DNA of 64,000 nt. It comes from Bradyrhizobium sp. AZCC 1719 (GTDB taxonomy: Bacteria > Pseudomonadota > Alphaproteobacteria > Rhizobiales > Xanthobacteraceae). Location: the NCBI RefSeq assembly GCF_036924525.1, contig NZ_JAZHRU010000001.1:4803001-4867000 (forward strand), in the 5' to 3' direction. A program made the translations under genes and the position numbers. How positions within the stretch are numbered: the stretch's first letter is position 1; each line of letters starts with the position of its first letter. Below the pieces are notes generated by a model. That model did not search any database and was not told the origin of the DNA. It saw only the letters and a program-made list of their open reading frames with translations. Positions 43,382 through 52,812 of this stretch are shown here, piece by piece.

Positions 43382-44233
43382 CTACACGCCGATGTTATCG
43401 ATCAGGCGGGTCGTGCCGAGCTTCGCGGCGACGAGGATCCGCACCGGTCCGTCCTTGATCGATGCGATCGGCGCCAGCGTCCCGGCATGACGGGCCTCGA
43501 AATAGTCCAGCGCAAAACCGGCGGCGGTGATCAGTTCGCGGCCGGCCGCCATCGCGGCCTCGAAATCCTCGCCGGCCTTCAGCCGTTTTGCGCTTTCCTT
43601 CATGGCGCGATGGAGCGTCGGTGCCGTCTGCCGTTCCTCGGCCGAGAGGTAGACGTTGCGCGAGGACATCGCCAGCCCGTCGCGTTCCCGCACGGTGCGC
43701 GAGCCGATCACCTTGACGCCGAGGTCGAGATCGGCGGCCATCTGCGTCACCACCCGCAGTTGCTGAAAGTCCTTCTCGCCGAAGATCGCGACGTCCGGCC
43801 GGACCTGCGTGAACAGCTTGCCAACCACGGTGGCGACACCGCCGAAGAAATGCGGCCGGAAACGATCCTCGAGCCCGGCGGTAGCCGGACCTTCGGGCAC
43901 GATCCTTGTCGCGAAGCCGTCCGGGTACATCGCCTTGACGTCCGGATTCCAGACCAGGTCGACCTTCTCGGCGGTGAGTTTGGCGAGGTCGGCCTTCCAG
44001 GTGCGCGGATACGAACCGAAGTCCTCCGTCGGCGCGAACTGCGTCGGGTTAACGAAGATCGAGACGACGACTTTCTGTGAGCGACGCTTGGCGAGGCGGA
44101 CCAGCGACATGTGTCCGTCATGAAGCGCACCCATGGTCGGCACCAGCGCGACGGCGGCCTTGCGGCTGCGCAAGGCCTCGACGGCGCGGCGTAATGCGGG
44201 GACGGTACGGACGACCATGGGACTTCGCGACAT
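43382..44233 (-). CDS. panC: Pantothenate synthetase
   Basis: Joins pantoate and beta-alanine with ATP to make pantothenate for coenzyme A. The 283-residue length is normal. The nucleotidyl-transferase motif is [14 protein letters not shown] (HIGH-type), then [22 protein letters not shown] and the KMSKS-equivalent MSSRNVYLS. panB is not next to it. It diverges from mipZ. Confidence 0.96.
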   Translation of the reverse strand: MSRSPMVVRTVPALRRAVEALRSRKAAVALVPTMGALHDGHMSLVRLAKRRSQKVVVSIFVNPTQFAPTEDFGSYPRTWKADLAKLTAEKVDLVWNPDVKAMYPDGFATRIVPEGPATAGLEDRFRPHFFGGVATVVGKLFTQVRPDVAIFGEKDFQQLRVVTQMAADLDLGVKVIGSRTVRERDGLAMSSRNVYLSAEERQTAPTLHRAMKESAKRLKAGEDFEAAMAAGRELITAAGFALDYFEARHAGTLAPIASIKDGPVRILVAAKLGTTRLIDNIGV

Positions 44234-44573
44234 CTTGCCTCGATCTCTTGCAGCTCGTGACGGGGTGAGGGGCCGGTGGCCCCGATACTTTCGGCGGGCG
44301 CGCCGACCTTATAAGGCCAGAGCTTTGCCGCCAAGCTTACTCGGGAATGGCAAGCCTGCGGCAGCTCAACAAGCCTGCGGCAGCTCAACGCGAAAGCTAG
44401 ATGAGCGCGCCTCGCTGGTTGAAAAGGCTGCGAGCAGATCGCTGCAACGGAACGAAATCCGCACCATCGGATTCATGATTAAGACACACCGCGAGCGAAT
44501 TGAATGCGTCGTCACGCATTTCACTTGACCGCAGCCGCGCTGTGATTTGAAGATATCGAGCGGGGGTTGAATC
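44234..44573. other. panC-mipZ divergent intergenic region
   Basis: About 340 bases between divergent genes, holding promoters for both by position. The only clear structure is the 19-base tandem duplication listed separately. No gene is seen. Confidence 0.5.
44352..44389. repeat. Exact 19-base tandem duplication
   Basis: AAGCCTGCGGCAGCTCAAC occurs twice without a gap (44352-44370 and 44371-44389). It lies between panC and mipZ and looks like a slippage or recent duplication event. Confidence 0.9.
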
Positions 44574-45509
44574 ATGTTGCTTCAGGCGAGTCAGGGTCAA
44601 TTTGGTTCGGCGCATGTCGTCGTGCTCGGCAACGAGAAGGGCGGTTCCGGAAAATCCACCACCGCCCTGCATATCGCTGTTGCGCTGATGAAGGCCGGGC
44701 AGCGCGTCGCCACCATCGACCTCGACTGCCGCCAGCAGAGTTTTACCCGCTACATCGCCAACCGGAGCGCGTGGGCCCGCCGCACCGGTCTCGATCTCGA
44801 AATCCCCGTGCACTATTGCATCAAGCTCGGCGAGACGATGCAGATCGCCGACAATGAAAACTCCGAGTTCCAGCAGTTCGCGGCGGCGGTCGGCACGGTC
44901 GAACGCGCTTTCGACTTCATCGTCATCGATACGCCCGGTTCGGACTCCTACCTGATGCGGCTGGCGCATTCGATGGCCGACACGCTGGTGACCCCGATCA
45001 ACGACAGCTTCCTCGATTTCGACGTGCTCGGCACCGTCGATCCTGCAACCTACACGGTAACCGGCGAGAGCCATTATGCGGAGATGGTGCGCGACACCAG
45101 GCGCAAGCGCCGCCAGCTCGACGGCGCCACCACCGACTGGATCGTGGTGCGCAACCGCCTGTCGATGATCGGATCGCGCAACAAGCAGCTCGTCGCCGAC
45201 AGCCTGAAGGACCTTTCGCTGCGGCTCGGCTTCCGTTCCATCGATGGATTCGCCGAGCGGGTGGTCTACCGCGAATTCTTCCCGCGCGGACTGACGGCGC
45301 TGGACAACATCGACGAGGCCACCCTCGGCACCCGGCCCAGCATGGGCCATGTCACGGCGCGCGAGGAAGTGACCAGCCTGTTGCGCCAGCTCAAGCTGCC
45401 GCTCGATGAGCGCGGCCGCCGCCGCGCCGCCAACCGCGCCGAATGGTTCACCCAGGTCGACAAGCCGCTCGAAGTCCACGACATCATCGGCGACATCATC
45501 AGCGCCTGA
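44574..45509 (+). CDS. mipZ: Division plane positioning ATPase MipZ
   Basis: ParA-like ATPase that forms gradients from the poles and blocks FtsZ assembly away from midcell in alphaproteobacteria. The deviant Walker A is NEKGGSGKSTT, the Asp-containing switch IDLDCRQQSFTRY and IDTPGSDSYL follow. The 311-residue length matches MipZ rather than shorter ParA proteins. No parB is adjacent, as is normal for mipZ. Confidence 0.93.
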   Translation: MLLQASQGQFGSAHVVVLGNEKGGSGKSTTALHIAVALMKAGQRVATIDLDCRQQSFTRYIANRSAWARRTGLDLEIPVHYCIKLGETMQIADNENSEFQQFAAAVGTVERAFDFIVIDTPGSDSYLMRLAHSMADTLVTPINDSFLDFDVLGTVDPATYTVTGESHYAEMVRDTRRKRRQLDGATTDWIVVRNRLSMIGSRNKQLVADSLKDLSLRLGFRSIDGFAERVVYREFFPRGLTALDNIDEATLGTRPSMGHVTAREEVTSLLRQLKLPLDERGRRRAANRAEWFTQVDKPLEVHDIIGDIISA

Positions 45510-45532
45510 TCTCCATCGGCAGCCGGCCCAGC

Positions 45533-46615
45533 CTATCGCGGCTGGATGACCGTCATTTTGAACGGACCACTGTGTGCGGCGGCATGCGCGACCGCCTCGT
45601 TGGCGCGGTCCAGACCGAACGCGGCGATCTCAAAATGATCGAGATTGACCAGGCCGGCGCGGATCAGGCCGGTCATCAGCACGGCCGCATGCGGTGGGTA
45701 CATCCATTGCCCCCGCAGGGTGATGCAGTTTCGCATCATCCAGGGGTAGGGTAGGTCGAGGCCGGCGCCGCCGAGCATGCCGACGCCGCCCATCAGCACC
45801 ACCCGGCCGTAAGGCCGCACCGCCATGATGGCGGTTCGCACCTGCGCAGCGTTGGCCGCCGGCGGGAGGATGTCGAGCACGCAGTCGATCGGGCCGGGCG
45901 CCGCCTGCAGGATGCGGGCGCGATCGTCGGCCTCGTGGCCACGCATCGGCACGGTCCGGACGCGCGCACCGAACCGCCGCGTTAGCTCAGACAACGCCTG
46001 CTCGTTCCGCCCGGTCGCGACCACGCATTGCGCGCCCATCCCCAATGCGACGGCGACGGCCGCGCTGCCGAAGCTGCCGGTGGCGCCGTTGACCAGCGCG
46101 ATCTCTCCGGCTTGCAGTTGTGCGGCAAGGAAGCCGCCGAAGGGGACGAGCAGGGTGCCGAGCGCACACCAGCGGCCTGCATCCTTCTCGTCGATGTCGC
46201 CGATCGGAACGGCGTTTTCGGTCGGCACGCGCATCTGCTCGGCCCAGGCGCCGTTGTGGAAATAGCGTTGCAGGTGCAGCCCGCCTTCGCTGCCGGCGGT
46301 GAGGCCCTGCAGGGCGATGTCAGGCGACAGTGCGTTGTCGCGCGAGCGCACGGTCGGATCGCAATAGACCCAATCGCCAGGGCGAAGGCGTGTCGCGTCG
46401 GGGCCGGTGGCCCGGACACGGCCGATCGCGCCGGGGCCGGGCACCATGGGCAGTTCCATCAGGTACTTCCGCTGCCCGCCGAGCACTTCGTTGGCATAGG
46501 CCAGCACGCGGCTCGCCATGACGTCCACGATAACCTCGCCGGTGCCGAGCAGCGGGTCGGGAAGGGTCTCGATCGCAAGCGGCGATCCGAACGCGTTCAG
46601 AACGGCAGCCTTCAT
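45533..46615 (-). CDS. MDR-superfamily oxidoreductase without zinc ligands
   Basis: Medium-chain dehydrogenase/reductase of 360 residues. The Rossmann motif is NGATGSFGSAAVAVAL. The positions that bind catalytic zinc in alcohol dehydrogenases read VLAYANEV (no Cys) and GPGAIGRV (no His-Glu), and the four-Cys lobe is missing. So it is more likely a quinone-oxidoreductase-type or reductase than a zinc alcohol dehydrogenase. It diverges from an HTH regulator that probably controls it. Confidence 0.87.
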   Translation of the reverse strand: MKAAVLNAFGSPLAIETLPDPLLGTGEVIVDVMASRVLAYANEVLGGQRKYLMELPMVPGPGAIGRVRATGPDATRLRPGDWVYCDPTVRSRDNALSPDIALQGLTAGSEGGLHLQRYFHNGAWAEQMRVPTENAVPIGDIDEKDAGRWCALGTLLVPFGGFLAAQLQAGEIALVNGATGSFGSAAVAVALGMGAQCVVATGRNEQALSELTRRFGARVRTVPMRGHEADDRARILQAAPGPIDCVLDILPPAANAAQVRTAIMAVRPYGRVVLMGGVGMLGGAGLDLPYPWMMRNCITLRGQWMYPPHAAVLMTGLIRAGLVNLDHFEIAAFGLDRANEAVAHAAAHSGPFKMTVIQPR

Positions 46616-46721
46616 GGGGCCTCCTCGTTTCGATGAAGCCGCATTCTCGCAGGCTTCATTGCCCCAACAAGACCTGGTATTATCCTAGGACTGAAGAGCC
46701 CTTCCTCGGGGCGCGGCGCGC

Positions 46722-47507
46722 ATGGCGGAACCAGGCACGAATTCAAGGCAAAGCGAACTCGGCGACTTCCTGCGCTCACGGCGGCAGAAGCTGACGCCGA
46801 AGGCGGTCGGCCTGCCCGGCGGCCGTCGGCGGCGCACGCCCGGCCTGCGGCGGGAGGAAGTGGCCGACCTCGCCGGCATCGGCGTCGACTGGTACATCCG
46901 CCTCGAGCAGGGACGGTCCGTCAGCCCTTCGGCAGCAACGATCGATGCGCTGGCGCGCGCGCTGCGGCTGACCAGGGCCGAACACCGGCATCTGAGAGAG
47001 CTGACGCAAAATGCCGACCGGCGCGCCTTTGTCCGCGAGACCGTGCCGCCCGCCGTCCGCCGCACGGTCGAGCAGCTCAACCTGCCGGCCTATGTCACCG
47101 GCCGACGCTGGGACATCCTCGCCTGGAATGCAGCCGCCGACGAAATCTTTGCGTTCAGCCGGCTTGCGGAAGCCGACCGCAACAGCCTGCTCTCGGTACT
47201 GACCAATCCGGCGACGAGGCGTCTGGTCGGTGCGTCATGGGCGGACGAGGCACGGCGCATGGTCGCCCAGTTCAGGGCGACGCATGACCTGTGGGCCGGC
47301 GATCCGGCCTTTCGCGACCTGCTGGCGCGACTGCGTGAAGGCTGTCCGGAATTTATTGGCTGGTGGGAGGCCCATGACGTCAGCGGCGTCGCGGCGGGAC
47401 GGAAATCCTTGACTCATCCCAAAAAGGGCCGGCTCAAACTGGAGTATGCGAGCTTCCAGGCCAATGACGACCCGGCCTTGAAGCTTGTCATCTTCACGAC
47501 GGTTTAA
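46722..47507 (+). CDS. HTH regulator with MmyB-like ligand domain
   Basis: A 261-residue repressor-type protein. The N-terminal XRE HTH is LGDFLRSRRQKLTP with GLRREEVADLAGIGVDWYIRLEQGR; the C-terminal MmyB-like region has YVTGRRWDILAWNAAADEIF, FRATHDLWAGDPAF and HPKKGRLKLEYASFQ. These are standard for regulators that sit opposite to oxidoreductase genes, as here (107 bases from the MDR start). Confidence 0.9.
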   Translation: MAEPGTNSRQSELGDFLRSRRQKLTPKAVGLPGGRRRRTPGLRREEVADLAGIGVDWYIRLEQGRSVSPSAATIDALARALRLTRAEHRHLRELTQNADRRAFVRETVPPAVRRTVEQLNLPAYVTGRRWDILAWNAAADEIFAFSRLAEADRNSLLSVLTNPATRRLVGASWADEARRMVAQFRATHDLWAGDPAFRDLLARLREGCPEFIGWWEAHDVSGVAAGRKSLTHPKKGRLKLEYASFQANDDPALKLVIFTTV

Positions 47508-47850
47508 GATCCCCTCTGGGGATCCCGTTGCCGGTATGCTGGTATTGACGCACCGTGATGCGTCGTGACGCAGCGGGTTCCCGGGAACCGGTCTTGCACT
47601 ACGCCGTTTTCATTAGACTTTTATCGGATGTTCGAACCGAAGCTTGAAAGGAGACGTCGTAGTAAAAAGAGGTCGAATTTGTGGAACTGAGCGGCTGCCC
47701 AATGGATGGGTGCGTCGCACAATGATCAGGCGGTCAATACACAACATTTGGCCTTTATGTCACGCCATCGTGACATATATCATCAACAAGGGACCGAAAG
47801 AGTCTCGAACAGGGTTGAGCCCCTTAGCGGGCGCGAGGACGAAGACAAAT
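47508..47850. other. Intergenic region rich in short palindromes
   Basis: GATCCCC-TCT-GGGGATC (47508-47524) directly follows the regulator stop and may be a weak terminator. Then GACGCA/TGCGTC/GACGCA half-sites (47547-47572) and a perfect GGTTCCCGGGAACC (47576-47589) follow. No gene is supported here; a longer in-frame extension of the hydrolase (from 47644) lacks sense as protein. Confidence 0.5.
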
Positions 47851-48750
47851 ATGAAACGTGGAATTCTCGTTCTGCTTTCACTCTCCGTGCTGGTCGCTGT
47901 CGCGTTTTTTACCGCGAACAAGTGGGCGATCCGGCACGAGACAATCGCGTTTCATGATCCCGTCCGCGACAATCGTCTGGTGGCGGTCAGCATCGCCGTT
48001 CGCCGCGACAAGGAAATGCAGGCCAATGCCGGCTTGATCAAGCTGCCGGTTGCGATCCTCAATCACGGCAACACCGTCAAGAACACCGAGTATTCATTCC
48101 TGTCGACCGTGTTCGCCTGGCGCGGCTATCTTGCGATCAGCCCGCAGCACGATCTACCGACCGATCCGCCGATGGTGACCAAGATCGGTGAACCCTATGT
48201 CGGCCGTCTGCCGCAGATTCAGCGCGGCGTCGCCAACATCCATTTCGCTGTCCACGAAATGAAGAAGATCCAGCCCAATGCCGACTATGACAAGGTGACC
48301 ATGGTCGGCCATTCGATGGGCGGCGACATCTCGATGTATTTCGCCAAGCAGTATCCCGACGAGATCAAGAAAGTCGTGACACTGGACAATTTGCGCGTGC
48401 CGTTCCTGACCGACGGCAAGTTCAAGATCCTGTCGTTCCGCTCCCAGGACACGCATTTCAAAGCGGACCCCGGCGTCGTGCCTGACGACGAGCAATGCGA
48501 GCAGGCCGGCATCACCGTCGTGAACACTGGCTTCCAGCACAACGATATGCGGGACACCGGGCCTGACGCCGCCAAATCCTCGATCCAGTCGATGCTCGAC
48601 AGGTTCCTCGACGAGTCCGACAAGAGCGGCGTGTTGAAGCCCGTGCCGACCAGGGTGCCGGACGTTCTGACCAGCAGCCCGGGACCGGTGCCGCTGTCCG
48701 TTCCGCTGGCCAGCAATCCCGCGCCGAAAAACAAGCCGGTTACGAACTAG
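47851..48750 (+). CDS. Alpha/beta hydrolase, membrane-anchored or secreted
   Basis: A 299-residue hydrolase with an N-terminal hydrophobic helix (ILVLLSLSVLVAVAFFTANKW) for export or anchoring. The nucleophile elbow is GHSMGGD (GxSxG), preceded by LPVAILNHGN oxyanion region, with a candidate His at TGFQHNDM near the end. A Pro-rich tail (about 40 residues) follows. ATG at 47851 gives a sound signal; the substrate is unknown. Confidence 0.82.
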   Translation: MKRGILVLLSLSVLVAVAFFTANKWAIRHETIAFHDPVRDNRLVAVSIAVRRDKEMQANAGLIKLPVAILNHGNTVKNTEYSFLSTVFAWRGYLAISPQHDLPTDPPMVTKIGEPYVGRLPQIQRGVANIHFAVHEMKKIQPNADYDKVTMVGHSMGGDISMYFAKQYPDEIKKVVTLDNLRVPFLTDGKFKILSFRSQDTHFKADPGVVPDDEQCEQAGITVVNTGFQHNDMRDTGPDAAKSSIQSMLDRFLDESDKSGVLKPVPTRVPDVLTSSPGPVPLSVPLASNPAPKNKPVTN

Positions 48751-48854
48751 ACGACTGACCGCCATCGTGCATTTGCGGCTGCATCGCGGGCCGGCGCATT
48801 GACCCGCTGTAAGCAACGTCCCACATAAAGCTCGCTGCTTATCCGCGAGCGCTC

Positions 48855-49619
48855 ATGGCCGGCGAACCTACCAAACCCAAATCGGCAGGCGATGTTGCTT
48901 CGGCAAGAGCCGATGCGCGCAAAGGCGGCCCGTTGCCGGAGACCAAGCCGTCGGCGTCGGAGGACATCGCAGCCTTCGTGGCGAAAGCGCGCGCGATGTC
49001 GCCACACCGCCCGGACGCAAGGGGAAGGCTGGTGTTTGCGCTCGACGCCACCATGAGCCGGCAGCCAACTTGGGATATGGCCTGCGCGCTGCAGGCCGAC
49101 ATGTTTCGCGAGGCGGCTTCGCTCGGCAGCCTCGATATCAGGCTGGTCTATTACCGCGGCTTCAACGAATGCCGCGCCACGGGCTGGATCTCCGATTCCG
49201 CGCAACTGGCACGGCTGATGAGCAAGATCGGCTGCCAGGGCGGCAATACCCAGATCGGCAAGGTGCTGTCGGAAGCGCGCCGCGAGGCGGTGGCGTCCGG
49301 CGTGCGCGCCATGGTGTTTGTTGGCGACGCCATGGAGGAGTCCGTCGACGACCTCTGCGCCAAGGCCGGCGAGCTCGGCCTGCTCAAGGTGCCCGTGTTC
49401 ATGTTCCAGGAAGGCCACGACCCGACCGCCGAGCAGGCGTTCCGGGAGATTGCGCGGCTTACCGGCGGCGCATGGTGCAGGTTCGACCCCGGCGCCGCGG
49501 CGCAGTTGCGTGAGCTGCTGCGCGCCGCCGCGGCCTACGCCGCCGGCGGGCGCGAAGCGCTGCTACGGCTGTCGAAGACCGCAAGCGGCGCGGCCGCACT
49601 GATCGGCCAGATGAAGTGA
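48855..49619 (+). CDS. VWA domain-containing protein
   Basis: A 254-residue soluble protein with a von Willebrand A fold starting near residue 55 (GRLVFALDATMSRQPTWDMA). DATMS takes the place of the DxSxS metal site, and GGNTQIGKVLSEA supplies the Thr. The remainder carries AMVFVGDAMEESVDDLCAKA. An N-terminal low-complexity region precedes it. A membrane J-domain gene follows after 67 bases and may be its partner. Confidence 0.83.
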   Translation: MAGEPTKPKSAGDVASARADARKGGPLPETKPSASEDIAAFVAKARAMSPHRPDARGRLVFALDATMSRQPTWDMACALQADMFREAASLGSLDIRLVYYRGFNECRATGWISDSAQLARLMSKIGCQGGNTQIGKVLSEARREAVASGVRAMVFVGDAMEESVDDLCAKAGELGLLKVPVFMFQEGHDPTAEQAFREIARLTGGAWCRFDPGAAAQLRELLRAAAAYAAGGREALLRLSKTASGAAALIGQMK

Positions 49620-49686
49620 TTACGACTTTGGTTGCGACCGGGCCCAGCGTCATGCTTTTCGGCGCCGGTGCCGCTATATTAGAGCC

Positions 49687-50415
49687 ATGGCAACCCTGAT
49701 TGCCGGCGTCGTCGCCGTTGTCGTTCTGTACTTGCTGCTGCAGATGTTTCGTGCAGCCAACCCGGTCGTGCTCGCGCGCGCGATCAAGATCGTGGGCGGC
49801 GTGGTGGCGCTGGCGGTCGCAGCCTTCACCGGGCTGCGCGGCGAGCTTGCGGTGGCAATTCCGCTCGGCATCTTCGGCGCCGGCCTGCTCGGCTGGTCGC
49901 CATTCGGGCCGGGCGGCTTCAGCAATATCGGCGGGATCTTTGGCGGCGGCACGCAGCGTTCGTCGGGGCAGGCCTCGCGCGTCCGCTCGCAGTTTCTCGA
50001 CATGAGTCTCGATCACGACAGCGGCGAGCTGTCGGGGCGGATCGTGGACGGGCCGAATGCCGGGCGTTCGCTCGGCGAGTTCGATCTGCCGCAATTGATC
50101 GCGATGATACCGGCCTTCGACGCCGAGAGCGTCGCCTTACTTGAAAGCTATCTTGACCGCCGGTTTCCCGCTTGGCGTCAGAACGCGCAAGGCGATGCGG
50201 CAGGGGGGCAGCGCCGCACGGCGGCGAGCGGAAAAATGACGAACGAGGAAGCCTATCAGATCCTTGGCCTGCAGCCGGGAGCGGGGCGTGACGACATCAG
50301 CCGGGCTCACCGCGCCCTGATGAAGAAACTCCATCCCGACCAGGGGGGCTCGACGTATCTCGCTGCCCGCGTAAACGAGGCCAAGGATACTCTTCTTCGC
50401 ACGCATTCTAGCTAA
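49687..50415 (+). CDS. Membrane-anchored J-domain protein
   Basis: A 242-residue DnaJ-like co-chaperone. Two N-terminal membrane segments (LIAGVVAVVVLYLLLQMF and LAVAIPLGIFGAGLLG) precede a linker; the J domain is C-terminal (EEAYQILGLQPGAGRDDISRAH and KLHPDQGG with the HPD motif). This orientation, as in TIM14/DjlA-like proteins, places the J domain in the cytoplasm, where it would recruit DnaK. Confidence 0.87.
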   Translation: MATLIAGVVAVVVLYLLLQMFRAANPVVLARAIKIVGGVVALAVAAFTGLRGELAVAIPLGIFGAGLLGWSPFGPGGFSNIGGIFGGGTQRSSGQASRVRSQFLDMSLDHDSGELSGRIVDGPNAGRSLGEFDLPQLIAMIPAFDAESVALLESYLDRRFPAWRQNAQGDAAGGQRRTAASGKMTNEEAYQILGLQPGAGRDDISRAHRALMKKLHPDQGGSTYLAARVNEAKDTLLRTHSS

Positions 50416-50620
50416 CTCCGGCTCACGCCACCGACGCTACAAACCGCGAGTTGCTTCCATGCCGTTCTCTGACTGACGCCCCACATCGCCCGCCGTTGTC
50501 CGGCGTGGTCGATCGTTCATTGGAGGGAAACCTAACCGGAAATTCTTGACGAGAAGTTTTCGCGGACCGCCTTGGGCGTGATCTCGCGAGAGCCGTCGCG
50601 ACTGTGTTTGGAAAACAACA

Positions 50621-50645
50621 AAGCCGGCGCTTGCGGCGCCGGCTT
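50621..50645 (-). terminator. Rho-independent terminator of the carboxypeptidase gene
   Basis: AAGCCGGCGC and GCGCCGGCTT form a 10-bp stem with a five-base loop. On the minus strand it is followed by TGTTGTTTTCC, just after the carboxypeptidase stop at 50671. Confidence 0.8.
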
Positions 50646-50670
50646 CGCGAACGTCAACGAAACGTCCGGA

Positions 50671-52509
50671 TCAGTTGCGAACGGTGATGCAGGAAATGTC
50701 GGCGCGCTTGAGGGTCTTGCATACTGCTTCGGCCTGATCGCGCTCGAGACCGGCGAAGCGGGCCCGGTAGAGCGTGCGGTTGTCCTTGGCGACCACCGGC
50801 TCGGTGAACGGATCGGCCTTGCCGAGCAGGGCGCTGGCCTTGGCGCGGGCGAGATCGATCCGCTGCTTGGCCTCGCTTTCGCTTTCGAGTGCGCCAACCT
50901 GAATGATCCAGCCGGTGCGGACCACCGCCGGCGCGGCCGGCTTGACGGCACTGTTCTGCTGCACGGCCGGCGGCTGGGCGTGGGGCGCCGGATCGGCATA
51001 GGCCAGCGCCTGCCCGTGCGCGGGGGTCTGTGTCAGGCTGGAAGCGGGCAAGACGCCGAGCACGCCTTGTCCGGTACCGTGATTGGCCGGCTGCGGCGGC
51101 ATCGCGACCCTGGCGGCTTCGGCCTTGGTCTCCGCGGCCTTTGCGACGACGGCGCTGGAGGTCTCGGCGATTTCAGGGCGCGCCGGAATGGTATTGGTGA
51201 TCGGCGGCGCCGCGGGCTGCGAGGGGCCGGCTGAAGCGAGCTTCATCGGTCCAGCCTTGACCTGAACCGTCTTGACCCTGACCGGCTTCATCGGCTCAGC
51301 CGAGCCGGGGATCGCTGATATCGGCTGGGTCTGGATGACCCCGTTGGTCAATGGTGCAGGTTCGGGCCGGGCTTGCTGCTCGAACTTGTTCTGTTCGACC
51401 TTGGCGGGCGGCGGGGGCAGGGCAGCGGCGGCCGCTGCCATCAGCGACGGCTTGGCCGGCGCGATCGAACGGGTTGCCGGCATGGCGGCGAGCCCCGGTT
51501 CGGCGGCGGCGAGGGCGCCGCCGGACTGAGCCGTTTCGGCCGGACGCGCAACGGTCTCGGCTGCGGCGACATCGACGGTGCCGTCGGCGGGATTGCGCTC
51601 GGTGATCGCAACGACGGTACGCTTGGTCGCGCCCTTCTCGAGGTTTTCGGCCAGCAGGTTGCGCATGGTGGCATCGCGCGAGCCGCCGCTGCGGCCGCCC
51701 AGCACCACGCCGATCAGGTGGCGGTTGCCGCGGCGCATCGAGCTTACGAGGTTGAAGCCGGACGCGCGGGTGTAGCCGGTCTTGATGCCATCGACGCCTT
51801 CGACATTGCCGAGCAGGCGATTGTGATTGCGGATCGACTGTCCCCGATAATTGAACACCGTGGTCGCGAAGTAGCGGTAGTAGCGCGGGAAGCGGTCCTG
51901 GATGGCGCGGCCGAGGGTCGCCTGATCGCGCGCGGTGGTCAGTTGCTCGTCGTTGGGCAGGCCGGAGGCGTTGCGATAGGTGGTTTTGCTCATGCCGAGC
52001 GCGCGCGCCTTGCGCGTCATCAGCCTGGCGAATTCGGCTTCATCGCCGGCAATCGCTTCGGCGACCACGACGGCGGCGTCATTGGCGGAACGCGTCACAA
52101 GGCCCTTGATGGCATCCTCGACCTTCAGGGTCTGGCCCGGGCGCAGGCCGAGCTTGGTCGGTGCCTGCTCGGAGGCGTGCTCGGAGACTTCCATTTCAGT
52201 GTCGAGCTTCATCTTGCCGGATTCCAGGCGCTCGAACAGCAGATAGAGCGTCATGATCTTGGTCAGCGACGCCGGGCGCCGGATACCGTCGGGATTGTTG
52301 GAGGCGAGCACCGCGCCTGAATTGCCGTCGACGATGATGGAGGAGAATTGCGGGCTGTAGCTTTCGCGCGCGACGTGATGGTGGCGGCGGTGCTTGGAGC
52401 GGCGCGCCTCGGCGCTCTCGCTCGAGATCAGTATTGCTGTCGTGAAGGTAATGAGCCCGAGGGCGCACATTCGCAATGCGCGCGAGGAAGCCAAGGTTGT
52501 ACGAAGCAT
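50671..52509 (-). CDS. D-alanyl-D-alanine carboxypeptidase with SPOR domain
   Basis: Penicillin-binding protein that trims the terminal D-Ala of peptidoglycan side chains. After a signal peptide (about residues 1-35), the peptidase S11 domain shows SLTK (active Ser), SAN and IKTGYTRASGFN. A Pro/Ala-rich region follows from about residue 330, and a C-terminal SPOR domain (GWIIQVGALESESEAKQRID, YRARFAGLERDQAEAVC) would bind denuded glycan at the septum. The 612 residues are longer than classical DacA-type enzymes because of the linker and SPOR part. Confidence 0.93.
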   Translation of the reverse strand: MLRTTLASSRALRMCALGLITFTTAILISSESAEARRSKHRRHHHVARESYSPQFSSIIVDGNSGAVLASNNPDGIRRPASLTKIMTLYLLFERLESGKMKLDTEMEVSEHASEQAPTKLGLRPGQTLKVEDAIKGLVTRSANDAAVVVAEAIAGDEAEFARLMTRKARALGMSKTTYRNASGLPNDEQLTTARDQATLGRAIQDRFPRYYRYFATTVFNYRGQSIRNHNRLLGNVEGVDGIKTGYTRASGFNLVSSMRRGNRHLIGVVLGGRSGGSRDATMRNLLAENLEKGATKRTVVAITERNPADGTVDVAAAETVARPAETAQSGGALAAAEPGLAAMPATRSIAPAKPSLMAAAAAALPPPPAKVEQNKFEQQARPEPAPLTNGVIQTQPISAIPGSAEPMKPVRVKTVQVKAGPMKLASAGPSQPAAPPITNTIPARPEIAETSSAVVAKAAETKAEAARVAMPPQPANHGTGQGVLGVLPASSLTQTPAHGQALAYADPAPHAQPPAVQQNSAVKPAAPAVVRTGWIIQVGALESESEAKQRIDLARAKASALLGKADPFTEPVVAKDNRTLYRARFAGLERDQAEAVCKTLKRADISCITVRN

Positions 52510-52791
52510 TTACTTCCCCGTCCCAATTTCTGTCTTGATCACCGGCTCGTGAGGCAAAATTGTGCCCACCAGCCGCTGATGGTTCCCCGTTCGAAGCGCC
52601 GGTCCGGCCATGACGCGAGGCTGGAGTGGCCGATCAGGTCGCTTTTCTAGCTAAGATGCTGTTCACAAACAGCTTTCGGGCTGTCTGTCGGAAGGCGAAC
52701 AAGTCCAGTAATCAGGTTAGGCGGAGCGAGTTGCCAAAAGATTAATTAACCGTTGCGTAAGACCCCGGGGTTTTCCGTTAATTGACCATAT
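52510..52791. other. Gap upstream of the phasin promoter
   Basis: About 280 bases between the carboxypeptidase start and the phasin operator. Upstream signals for the minus-strand gene are expected here, but I see no gene or strong repeat. Confidence 0.4.
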
Positions 52792-52806
52792 TTGTGCGTC
52801 GCACAA
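52792..52806. promoter_or_regulatory. PhaR-like palindromic operator
   Basis: TTGTGCGTCGCACAA is a perfect 7-1-7 palindrome. TGCGTCGCACAA within it matches the consensus TGCRNYGCASMA that I recall for PhaR in Bradyrhizobium. A near copy follows at 52822. Confidence 0.55.
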
Positions 52807-52812
52807 GATTCC

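Noticed and set aside
47644..47850. N-terminal extension of the alpha/beta hydrolase
   Set aside because: It would push the signal helix to residue 72; the ATG at 47851 gives a normal export signal.
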